Shown: positions 25,116 through 32,453 of the stretch, one piece after another
Layout: each line of letters starts with the position of its first letter
Numbering within the stretch: position 1 is the stretch's first letter
Notes under the pieces: generated by a model
What the model was told of the DNA's origin: nothing
The model's database searches: none
What the model saw: only the letters and a program-made list of their open reading frames with translations
Assembly: GCA_023461035.1 (NCBI GenBank)
Contig: JAEWOD010000035.1
Span: 62,001-126,000 of the forward strand
Length of the DNA: 64,000 nt
Source of the DNA: Bacteroidota bacterium
GTDB lineage: Bacteria > Bacteroidota > Bacteroidia > Flavobacteriales > Weeksellaceae
Direction: 5' to 3'
Made by a program: the position numbers and the translations under genes

Positions 25116-26009
25116 CTAATCATTTTCGCATTGGATATGTTTGGGTTTTTTCTGAATTAAATAAACACCCAATAAAATCAGAATGCCACCGAAAACATGC
25201 ACCAAGGTTAATTTTTCTCCGTCCAAAATTCCCCAAAAAACGGCTACAATCGGCATCAAATAAGTAACAACCGACGCAAAAATTGCCGAAGTCTGTTGAA
25301 TCAGTTTATAAAAGAGAATCATCGCCGTGGCCGTTCCTACAAGCCCCAGAATTGTTACAAATCCCAATCCCTTTAATTGCAAAGGTGTAGCCTCAAATTC
25401 GGAGAAAAATCCGGTCAAGCCCAAAATCAGAATAGACGGTGCCAACCAAATTGTAAAGACAACCGAAGACAATTTAAAAGATTGAATTCCGGAAAGATAT
25501 TTACTGACAATCAAGCCGTTAAACCCATAAAGCAAAGTCGCCAAAACAATCAGTAACGAATGAACCAAATCATTTGAACCACCATTTCCGTCATCGCTTA
25601 TCAGAATTACAGCTCCAATAAACCCTATCAACGCACCCAAAATTTGTGTCAAACGACTTTTAATTCCAAAAAATAAATATCCGAGAATCAACACAAAAAT
25701 CGGAACCAATGAATCCAAAATCCCGGCCATGGAACTGCTCACTTTTTGTTGGGCAATAGGGAATAGAAACATGGGAATAAAATTCCCTAAACAACCCGCC
25801 AAAAGAACCCATGGCAATAATTTTTTAGGAATGTATTTAAAATTTCGAATCCCGAAAAAAACGAGCACCAGCCCGGCGACGGTCAAACGCAAGGCCCCTA
25901 CCTGAACGGGTGTAAACGCCAGAATGCTCTGTTTAATCATGATAAACGAACTACCCCAAGTCAACGATAAAATCGTCAACAAAACCCATTTATTGGAAAG
26001 AAATTTCAT
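25116..26009 (-). CDS. EamA/DMT superfamily transporter
   Basis: A 297-residue inner-membrane protein with ten predicted helices in two EamA halves (about 8-135 and 150-285). The first half opens with LLTILSLTWGSSFIMIKQSI, the usual DMT start with WG. Members export amino acids, metabolites or drugs; nothing in the sequence fixes the substrate. It ends with a short cytosolic tail (QKKPKHIQCEND). It is a single gene. Upstream, at 26010-26272, the gap holds a small hairpin (GAATTTGTT/AACAAATTC near 26090-26110) and the terminator of the next operon. Confidence 0.88.
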   Translation of the reverse strand: MKFLSNKWVLLTILSLTWGSSFIMIKQSILAFTPVQVGALRLTVAGLVLVFFGIRNFKYIPKKLLPWVLLAGCLGNFIPMFLFPIAQQKVSSSMAGILDSLVPIFVLILGYLFFGIKSRLTQILGALIGFIGAVILISDDGNGGSNDLVHSLLIVLATLLYGFNGLIVSKYLSGIQSFKLSSVVFTIWLAPSILILGLTGFFSEFEATPLQLKGLGFVTILGLVGTATAMILFYKLIQQTSAIFASVVTYLMPIVAVFWGILDGEKLTLVHVFGGILILLGVYLIQKKPKHIQCEND

Positions 26010-26119
26010 CAGGCAAATGTGAGAAAGATTTTGTGGATTTAGGAATGATTTGATTAAAATTTCTTTTACCTCTCCTTTGGAAAGTTCGAATTTGTTTTTA
26101 CAACAAATTCGGGAGAGAC

Positions 26120-26158
26120 AAAAAAAAAGTTGCTCCGATTTTGGGAAGAAGCAACTTT
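26120..26158 (-). terminator. rho-independent terminator of the GT2/flippase operon
   Basis: AAAGTTGC/GCAACTTT stem (26126-26133 with 26151-26158), followed on the minus strand by nine T. It lies about 115 bases after the stop of the flippase-like gene. Confidence 0.75.
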
Positions 26159-26272
26159 CTAATAAAGGGTAGCAAAAAGCGAAAAACTAATCAAAACAAT
26201 TATCCAGTTTAAATTATGGATTCTTGATTTTAAACTATTGATGGAAAAAATCTAAAAGGTTGCGTGAAAATT

Positions 26273-27139
26273 TTAAATATTTTTTTTCAACTGTATTTTT
26301 TTGAACAAATAAATGATTCCCATAAACGAAACAACAGCCGTTATCAATGAAAAAGACAAAGCAACCGCCGCAGAAATGTCCGGATTAAATTGAAACAAAT
26401 GCGCTCCATAATAAAATACAGCTTCGCGAATTCCCAATCCGGCAAAGGAAATAACCGACAGCACACTGGAAATTAAAAACAGCAATAAGTAAATCAAATA
26501 ATTGTCTTCAATCTGAAAAGATTTCAAAAGAAAAAACACACAGATCAATTGGGCCAATTGAATTAATATAGAATAAAAGAAACCTATGTAAATTCTTTTT
26601 TTATAAGTATGCAAAAACCGAATGATCAATCTTAAAAAAATAATAGTTGAAATAAATCCGACTATAGAAATCCCCAAATTCCAATAATACGAATAAGGCG
26701 TTTGAATAAACACAATTAAAAAACACATCATAAATCCGATGGCCACTATCCCCAAAAACCGCTCTACAAATACTATTTGACCTACTTTTTTGAGTGATTT
26801 TTTATGAGATTTGCTCAGCGCAAAGGCTTTATATGCATCTCCGCCGACTCCGCCAGGCAGAAAAAAATTATAAAACATCCCAAGCAAATACAATTTGGAA
26901 TTGGCTTCAAAAGTCAATCTTACCCCTATTTTTCTAATAAAAATATTGAACCGGAAAACAGAAATTAATTGTGAAATCAAAAAGAAAATGATGGCGGCCG
27001 TAAAATAAAAAGGATTGGCAATGTTTATCAAATTTCGGATTTCATTCCAATTTAATTTACTGAAAACCAATGCAATTAACGCAATGCTAATCGCAATTTT
27101 AAATAGAGTAGTGAGTTGTTTTTTGTGATTCGGTTTCAC
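26273..27139 (-). CDS. lysylphosphatidylglycerol synthase/UPF0104-type membrane protein (flippase-like)
   Basis: An integral membrane protein with about eight helices, of the family that includes the flippase part of MprF and AglD-like proteins. Recognisable stretches are FLPGGVGGDAYKAFALSK (about 90-107), VFVERFLGIVAIGF and FAGLGIREAVFYYG near the C-terminus. The start is uncertain: no ATG is available near the N-terminus. GTG at 27139 gives VKPNHKKQLTT before the first helix and a 41-base overlap with the GT2 gene; TTG at 27187 would add 16 residues. With the GT2 gene in front it may move a lipid-linked sugar across the membrane, which is inference. Confidence 0.82.
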   Translation of the reverse strand: MKPNHKKQLTTLFKIAISIALIALVFSKLNWNEIRNLINIANPFYFTAAIIFFLISQLISVFRFNIFIRKIGVRLTFEANSKLYLLGMFYNFFLPGGVGGDAYKAFALSKSHKKSLKKVGQIVFVERFLGIVAIGFMMCFLIVFIQTPYSYYWNLGISIVGFISTIIFLRLIIRFLHTYKKRIYIGFFYSILIQLAQLICVFFLLKSFQIEDNYLIYLLLFLISSVLSVISFAGLGIREAVFYYGAHLFQFNPDISAAVALSFSLITAVVSFMGIIYLFKKIQLKKNI

Positions 27140-28085
27140 CGATAAATATTTTTCTGACTTTGTAAGGACGTTTTTGCTGAGACTCAAAATAAGTCCTCAT
27201 TTGCAAATCTATGATAATTCCCGTTGTGAAAAATTGAATTCCCACAAAGAGCAATAAAATACCCAAAATCAACAAAGGCCGATTTCCTATATCTTCTCCT
27301 AATGCAAATTTCACAATCATCAAATAAATCAAAATCAATCCTCCAATCGTAAAAGACAGCATCCCGAAATTTCCGAAAAGATGAATAGGCTTTTGTAGAT
27401 ATTTACGCTGAAATAAAAGTAAAATCAGATCATTTACCACTTTTGTCGTTCTGCCTAAACCATATTTGGATTTCCCGAACTGACGTTGGTGATGCTTTAC
27501 GTTTACTTCCGTAATCCGCGCCCCGTTTAAAAACGCAAGAAGGTTGATGTAACGATGCATTTCACCATATAAATTTAAATCCTTGGCTGTTTCTTTATTG
27601 AAAACTTTCAGCGCACATCCATGATCTTTGATATTGAGTTTGGTGGTTTTCCGTATGATCCAATTGGCGATTTTGGAGGGAAAAGTACGCACCAGATTAT
27701 CCTTTCTTTTTTGGCGGATTCCCGTTACCACATCCCAATCTTCTGATTTCGCTTTGTTATACATCATCAAAATATCATCGGGATCGTTTTGTAAATCGCC
27801 ATCCATAGTAATGATATAATCGCCTTTTGCATAATCAATCCCGGCAGCCAAAGCCAAACTCTGACCGTAGTTTTTTTTGAGTTCGATGAGGACTACATTT
27901 GGGTTATTCAGTGCTTTGATTGCTTGTCGGGTTTGGTCAGTCGAACCATCGTCCACCAATATGATTTCGTAGCTTTTTCCGTGCAATGCACCTTCAATCC
28001 GCTCGACTAAAAGCGACACATTTTCTTCCTCATTGTAAACCGGTACGACGACCGATAAGTTTTCTGAAAGCGGATTTTGATTCAT
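27099..28085 (-). CDS. glycosyltransferase family 2 (polyprenyl-phosphate sugar transferase type)
   Basis: A 328-residue GT2 enzyme: an N-terminal catalytic domain with VVPVYNEEENV (about 13-23), ILVDDGSTDQT (about 40-50), TMDGDLQNDPDDI (DxD motif, about 93-105) and the QxxRW-like region, then two membrane helices (about 232-255 and 268-290). This layout is that of DPM1/ArnC/GtrB enzymes, which move a sugar from a nucleotide donor to undecaprenyl phosphate. Its 3' end overlaps the flippase-like gene and it is divergent from the GT39 gene, 57 bases apart. Together the three genes could make, flip and use a lipid-linked sugar. Confidence 0.9.
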   Translation of the reverse strand: MNQNPLSENLSVVVPVYNEEENVSLLVERIEGALHGKSYEIILVDDGSTDQTRQAIKALNNPNVVLIELKKNYGQSLALAAGIDYAKGDYIITMDGDLQNDPDDILMMYNKAKSEDWDVVTGIRQKRKDNLVRTFPSKIANWIIRKTTKLNIKDHGCALKVFNKETAKDLNLYGEMHRYINLLAFLNGARITEVNVKHHQRQFGKSKYGLGRTTKVVNDLILLLFQRKYLQKPIHLFGNFGMLSFTIGGLILIYLMIVKFALGEDIGNRPLLILGILLLFVGIQFFTTGIIIDLQMRTYFESQQKRPYKVRKIFIGETESQKTTHYSI

Positions 28086-28142
28086 TATTAATTCTTACTT
28101 TAGCCCCAACCTATTTTTCAAAGCGAATATACTTAAAAATCA

Positions 28143-29729
28143 ATGAGGCAATATTCTCAAAACGAATTTTTCTTTTATTTCCTGATTTTGATGGCGGGTG
28201 GATTTTTATGTTTTGCCAATTTGGGGAGTCATCCGATTTATATTTTGGATGAAGCTAAAAATGCCGAAGCTGCACGCGAAATGTTTGTAAACGGAAATTG
28301 GGTTGTTCCCACTTTTAACGGCGAACTCCGCACGGACAAACCTCCATTGCATTATTGGTTTATGATGCTTTCTTACAAATTATTTGGAGTTGATGCGTTT
28401 TCAGCACGGTTTTTTTCGGCACTCTTTGGTGTTTTGACCATCATTTCCACTTATCATTTCACCAAAAAATTTATCAATAAGCGAATCGCCGCCATCACGG
28501 CTTTTGTCCTATGTTCAGCCATATTTTTTATGCAGGAATTTCATTTGGCGGTGCCGGATCCCTTTTTGATTTTCTTTGTCAGTTTTGCGCTGTTCGGTTT
28601 TTATGATTTTTATAAGTTCGGCAAAAAAAGCAGTTGGCTTTTGTTCTATGCTTCTTTAGGGTTGGCCGTTTTGGCAAAAGGACCTGTCGGTTTAGCCATT
28701 CCGGGTTTGATCATTTTAATTTTCCTTTTGATGAAAAAAGAATTCAATTGGAATTCGATTAAAAAAATAAATCCGATTCTCGGCGGTATTCTGACTTTAG
28801 GAATTTGTGTTCCTTGGTTTTATTTGGTTCACAAAGCCACAAATGGTGCATTTACCGAAGGATTCTTTTTACAACACAACCTACAACGTTTCAGTGGCGA
28901 AATGGAAGGTCACGGTGGATTACCTTTTGTCACTTGGGCTTTTGTGTTATTGGGGTTATTGCCCTATTCATTTTTTATCATTCAGGGATTTATCCAAGGA
29001 TGGAAACAACGAAAAACGAATGATTTTGTGTTGTTTTCATTTGTGATTTCAACTGTTTTCGTCCTGTTTTTCAGTATCTCCATGACTAAACTGCCCAACT
29101 ATCCTATGCCGAGCTATCCTTTTATTGCCGTTTTGATTGCTGTTTATTTGGATGGAATTCTCAAAAAATCAATTTCTTTAAAAGGATACAAAATCAGTTT
29201 GTGGGTTTTGGCCGTCGTTACGATTTTAATGCCTGTCGCGGGATACATCGCTTTATCAGAAATCGAAACGCAATTATACAGCGTTCGATATTCAAGTTTT
29301 ACATTGGCGATTCTGCCTTGTGCCGCTATCGCTTCATTGGTTTATTTTTACAGAGGAAAATTAAAGGAAAGTGTCATTGTCGTCGGTATGGGTTCTATGT
29401 TTCTGACCTTAGAATTGTTTCAATTTGTGTATCCGGCACTTGTTTCCCAAAGCCCGCTTGCATTGGCAAAGAATATAATTAGTCAGGATTCAAATACCAT
29501 TTTATACAAAGGATATGATCCTGCTTTTTTGTTTAATTACCAACGGACGTTTCCTTTTGCCGAAACCAAAGAACAGGTATTGGAATTTTTAAAAGAAAAT
29601 CCGGATGGCACTGTTATCACCAAAGAGAAATTTTACGAATCGGATTGGAAAGATATTTCGTCTGAAATTGTTTTGAAACAAAAAGCCTTGTTTGAAAACT
29701 ATACGATTGTGATTTTTAAGTTGCAATAA
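28143..29729 (+). CDS. ArnT-like glycosyltransferase family 39 protein
   Basis: A 528-residue GT-C membrane transferase with about twelve helices. The first periplasmic loop holds the catalytic acid region LDEAKNAEAAREMFVNGNWVVP (Asp/Glu near 38-40), then LRTDKPPLHYW, both hallmarks of ArnT and PMT-like enzymes. HLAVPDPFLIFF continues the pattern. Such enzymes take a sugar from a polyprenyl-phosphate carrier and attach it to lipid A, glycoprotein or other glycans on the periplasmic side. The divergent GT2 gene could supply the carrier-linked sugar. The acceptor is unknown. Confidence 0.88.
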   Translation: MRQYSQNEFFFYFLILMAGGFLCFANLGSHPIYILDEAKNAEAAREMFVNGNWVVPTFNGELRTDKPPLHYWFMMLSYKLFGVDAFSARFFSALFGVLTIISTYHFTKKFINKRIAAITAFVLCSAIFFMQEFHLAVPDPFLIFFVSFALFGFYDFYKFGKKSSWLLFYASLGLAVLAKGPVGLAIPGLIILIFLLMKKEFNWNSIKKINPILGGILTLGICVPWFYLVHKATNGAFTEGFFLQHNLQRFSGEMEGHGGLPFVTWAFVLLGLLPYSFFIIQGFIQGWKQRKTNDFVLFSFVISTVFVLFFSISMTKLPNYPMPSYPFIAVLIAVYLDGILKKSISLKGYKISLWVLAVVTILMPVAGYIALSEIETQLYSVRYSSFTLAILPCAAIASLVYFYRGKLKESVIVVGMGSMFLTLELFQFVYPALVSQSPLALAKNIISQDSNTILYKGYDPAFLFNYQRTFPFAETKEQVLEFLKENPDGTVITKEKFYESDWKDISSEIVLKQKALFENYTIVIFKLQ

Positions 29730-29784
29730 TTCAATTGTGATAAATGATGAATTTTATGTTCTTTTGTGCTAAACTTTGCGATCG

Positions 29785-29805
29785 TTGTGGTTCAGGTTAC
29801 CACAA
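29785..29805 (+). terminator. possible weak terminator after the GT39 gene
   Basis: TTGTGGT/ACCACAA hairpin with a seven-base loop, followed by TTTATTTTAA. The stem is short and the T-tract broken. Confidence 0.3.
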
Positions 29806-29824
29806 TTTATTTTAAAAATAAAAA

Positions 29825-30622
29825 ATGAATAAAAAAGTAATTGTTATCACGGGAAGTTCGTCCGGAATTGGTGAAACACTGGCCAACCATTTTGTGGAAA
29901 AAGGACATACGGTTTACGGGCTTTCGCGCTCCCGAAAAGACAAACTCCGGTTTAACCATGTTGCAACCGACGTAACCGACAAGGAAAACGTTTTCCAATC
30001 CATCCAACAAATCATCAACGAAGCAGGTCGTATCGATGTACTCATCAACAATGCCGGAGTGGGAATGCTGGGCAGTATAGAGGATGTACAAAAAGAAGAT
30101 TTCGACAAACTGGTCAATGTCAATATTTACGGTGTGATTTATATGATGCAGGCGGTTTTGTCGTTGATGCGGGGTCAGAAATCGGGACATATCCTGAATG
30201 TTTCTTCCATCGCCAGTAACCACGGTTTGCCTTTTCGCGGGTATTATTCAGCTTCAAAATCAGCAATAGACCGGATTACGGAATCGGTTCGATTGGAAAA
30301 CCATAACACCGGAGTCGAAATTATCACGGTGAATTTTGGCGACATCAAAACACCCATTGCCGAGAGCCGTATTCACAGTACCGTCTCGCCTTTTTACAAA
30401 AAAAGTTATGATAAATTGGCGGAGGTGATTGATGAAGAAGTGGACAAAGGATTGGAGCCTGAAAAACTGATTCCGGTGATTGAGCGGCTCATCAGCAAAA
30501 CCAATCTAAAACCGCATTACAACATAGGAAAAGGGATTCAGAAATTTTCCGTTACACTGAAAAGGGTTTTGGGACAAAGAGTGTTTGAAAAGATGTTGGC
30601 GAGGTATTCAAAATTGGATTAA
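29825..30622 (+). CDS. short-chain dehydrogenase/reductase
   Basis: A 265-residue classical SDR. The cofactor motif TGSSSGIGE lies at about 9-17, VLINNAGVGML at about 72-82, the catalytic Ser in NVSSIASNHG (about 124-133) and the YxxxK pair in YYSASKSA (about 139-146). The arginine in GLSRSRKDKL near 37-39 suggests NADP(H). The substrate is unknown. It is four bases upstream of the ElaA-type acetyltransferase, so the two are probably in one transcript. Confidence 0.9.
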   Translation: MNKKVIVITGSSSGIGETLANHFVEKGHTVYGLSRSRKDKLRFNHVATDVTDKENVFQSIQQIINEAGRIDVLINNAGVGMLGSIEDVQKEDFDKLVNVNIYGVIYMMQAVLSLMRGQKSGHILNVSSIASNHGLPFRGYYSASKSAIDRITESVRLENHNTGVEIITVNFGDIKTPIAESRIHSTVSPFYKKSYDKLAEVIDEEVDKGLEPEKLIPVIERLISKTNLKPHYNIGKGIQKFSVTLKRVLGQRVFEKMLARYSKLD

Positions 30623-30626
30623 AAAA

Positions 30627-31073
30627 ATGAATCTCAATTGGCACTTTAAAGAATTTAACGAACTTACTTCAAAAGAATTGTACGATATTTTCCATCTGCG
30701 TGTGGAAGTTTTCATGCTTGAACAGAATTGTTTGTACAACGAAGTCGATGGAAAAGACACAAAATGTTCTCATCTTTGGTGCGAAGCAGACGGGCAAATT
30801 TTGGCCTATTGCCGGATTGTTCCGCCAAATATTTCCTATGAAAACACGCCTTCTATAGGGCGAGTTGTAAGCCATCCTAAATACCGCCATTTAAAATTAG
30901 GTCATCAATTGATGCGTCACGCCATCGAAATTATCTCGAATCATTTCCAAACAGAAAAAATTCAAATCAGTGCTCAATCTTATCTGAAAAATTTCTACGA
31001 AAAATACGGATTCAAACAAACCTCTGAGGAATATTTAGAAGATGGTTTACCACACATGGAGATGGTTCGCTAA
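30627..31073 (+). CDS. ElaA-type GNAT family N-acetyltransferase
   Basis: A 148-residue GNAT of the ElaA family. It starts WHFKEFNELTSKELYDIFHLR and has RVEVFMLEQNCLYNEVDGKD (about 20-39), both characteristic of ElaA, then the acetyl-CoA region IGRVVSHPKYRHLKLGHQLM (about 79-98, with R-H-L-K-L-G-H in place of the usual R-x-x-G-x-G/A). Function of ElaA is not established. The frame is open from 30585, but the ATG at 30627 starts the conserved N-terminus and avoids overlap with the SDR gene. Confidence 0.9.
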   Translation: MNLNWHFKEFNELTSKELYDIFHLRVEVFMLEQNCLYNEVDGKDTKCSHLWCEADGQILAYCRIVPPNISYENTPSIGRVVSHPKYRHLKLGHQLMRHAIEIISNHFQTEKIQISAQSYLKNFYEKYGFKQTSEEYLEDGLPHMEMVR

Positions 31074-31130
31074 AGATTTTTGTCATTTCTCAGAATTTTA
31101 AGATATTTATTTGACTTTAAAATCGCAAAC

Positions 31131-31721
31131 ATGAAAATCTTTACTTTTTTACTTTTTTCATTTCTCCTGATTTCTTGTGAAAGTAAAAACGATGAAAACT
31201 ATCCACTAAAATCTGAAGACGGATTTTTCCATGCCGTGGTGGAAATTCCGGCGGGAACCAATAAAAAATACGAATTCAACCCGGAAAGCATTTCCTACGA
31301 AATCGACCAACGAGACGGAAAAGACCGGGTTATCCGGTATCTTCCATATTTCGGGAATTACGGCTTCATCCCATCTACCCTTTCCAACAAAGCAAAAGGC
31401 GGCGACGGCGACCCGCTGGACATCATCGTTATTTGTGAATCCTTATCGCAGAGCACTATTCTTCCTATTATTCCTCTGGGAACCGTAAAATTAATGGATC
31501 AAGGTGAAATGGATTATAAAATCATTGCTGTTCCGGCGGACCCAGATTTGGATGTGCTAAAAGTGAAGACCTTCGGAGAATTCAAATCAAAATACCCGAG
31601 CATCGTCCAAATCATAGAAATCTGGTTGACAAATTATGATTCAGATTCACTCGTAATCGAAGGCTGGTTAGATGAAAAACAAACCGAAACTTATATTATG
31701 GAAAATATTTTGGCGAATTAA
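31131..31721 (+). CDS. inorganic pyrophosphatase with lipoprotein signal
   Basis: A family I pyrophosphatase (PPi to two phosphates) of 196 residues. Active-site blocks: VEIPAGTNKKYEFNPES, the Arg/Tyr region VIRYLPYFGNYGFIPSTL, the metal-binding GGDGDPLDIIVI, and GTVKLMDQGEMDYKIIAVPAD. Unlike the usual cytosolic enzyme it starts with MKIFTFLLFSFLLISCES, a lipoprotein signal with the acylated Cys at residue 16, so it should sit on the periplasmic side of a membrane. The frame is open from 31080, but only the ATG at 31131 starts the signal. The 3' end overlaps the convergent DUF423 gene by four bases. Confidence 0.9.
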   Translation: MKIFTFLLFSFLLISCESKNDENYPLKSEDGFFHAVVEIPAGTNKKYEFNPESISYEIDQRDGKDRVIRYLPYFGNYGFIPSTLSNKAKGGDGDPLDIIVICESLSQSTILPIIPLGTVKLMDQGEMDYKIIAVPADPDLDVLKVKTFGEFKSKYPSIVQIIEIWLTNYDSDSLVIEGWLDEKQTETYIMENILAN

Positions 31722-32101
31722 TTTCGCTTTAAAAAATAAAAAAGCAACAGAAACCAACCCACAATCATAAACAATCCGCCAAGCGGCGTTATCGGACCTA
31801 ACCATTTCAAATTTACGCCCCAATGTTCGGCAAACGAAAGAAAGTAAATACTCACTGAAAACAGAAAAGTACCCAGGATGATGCTCCATCCGGCACCCTT
31901 TTCCAAACCGGTTTGAAACTGTAAAAACAATCCGATGATAACCAAAAGTAAAGCGTGATACATCTGGTATTTCACACCCGTTTCAAAACTCGCCAATTTT
32001 TCTGCCGAAAGGATTTTTTTGAAAGCATGAGCTCCAAATGCTCCTAAAATGACGGAAGTCGCTCCGTACAATGTTCCAAAGATCAATACCAATTGTTTCA
32101 T
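31718..32101 (-). CDS. DUF423 family membrane protein
   Basis: A 127-residue membrane protein of the YgdD/DUF423 family with four helices. Conserved features are the first helix followed by GAFGAHAFKK (about 20-29), FETGVKYQMYHALLLV (about 40-55) and the C-terminal LGPITPLGGLFMIVGW. The function is unknown. The frame opens with TTG at 32107, but the ATG at 32101 (MKQLVLIFG) is the better start. Its stop overlaps the pyrophosphatase stop on the other strand. Confidence 0.88.
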   Translation of the reverse strand: MKQLVLIFGTLYGATSVILGAFGAHAFKKILSAEKLASFETGVKYQMYHALLLVIIGLFLQFQTGLEKGAGWSIILGTFLFSVSIYFLSFAEHWGVNLKWLGPITPLGGLFMIVGWFLLLFYFLKRN

Positions 32102-32186
32102 TGCCAAATTTTTTCTAAAGATACTACAGATTCTTCAGGCTTCAGCATGAAACATATCAGGGCTTATTTAGATAGGATATAATTAA

Positions 32187-32194
32187 TATCTTTG
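32187..32194 (+). promoter_or_regulatory. -7 box TATCTTTG of the feo operon
   Basis: Exact TAnnTTTG match followed by G, 16 bases before the feoA start. No TTTG partner at the usual distance. I do not see a convincing Fur box. Confidence 0.45.
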
Positions 32195-32210
32195 TGAAAA
32201 ATGAAAATTT

Positions 32211-32453
32211 ATGAGCGGCAGTCAAACAGTTTTTGATTTAAAAATTGGTGATTCAGGAAGAATAACGGGGTTTTCATCAGAAGATGTTCCGATGAAATTT
32301 TACGAATTGGGATTGTCACCCGGTTCATTCATTACCTTAAAAAAAAGACTTCCTTTTAACGGTCCTGTCTGTGTTCAAATCATGGAATCTGTTCAACTTG
32401 TTGCTTTACGGGATACCGAAGCCCGCTCCATTTTAATTGAGAAATTCCTATGA
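32211..32453 (+). CDS. feoA: ferrous iron transport protein A
   Basis: An 80-residue SH3-like cytoplasmic protein that assists FeoB. Visible family features are KIGDSGRITGF (about 10-20), MKFYELGLSPGSFITLKKR (about 28-46), VCVQIMESVQLVALRDTEARSI. Its stop overlaps the feoB start by four bases (ATGA), the normal operon arrangement, and the order feoA-feoB-small Cys-rich protein is complete here. Confidence 0.95.
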   Translation: MSGSQTVFDLKIGDSGRITGFSSEDVPMKFYELGLSPGSFITLKKRLPFNGPVCVQIMESVQLVALRDTEARSILIEKFL

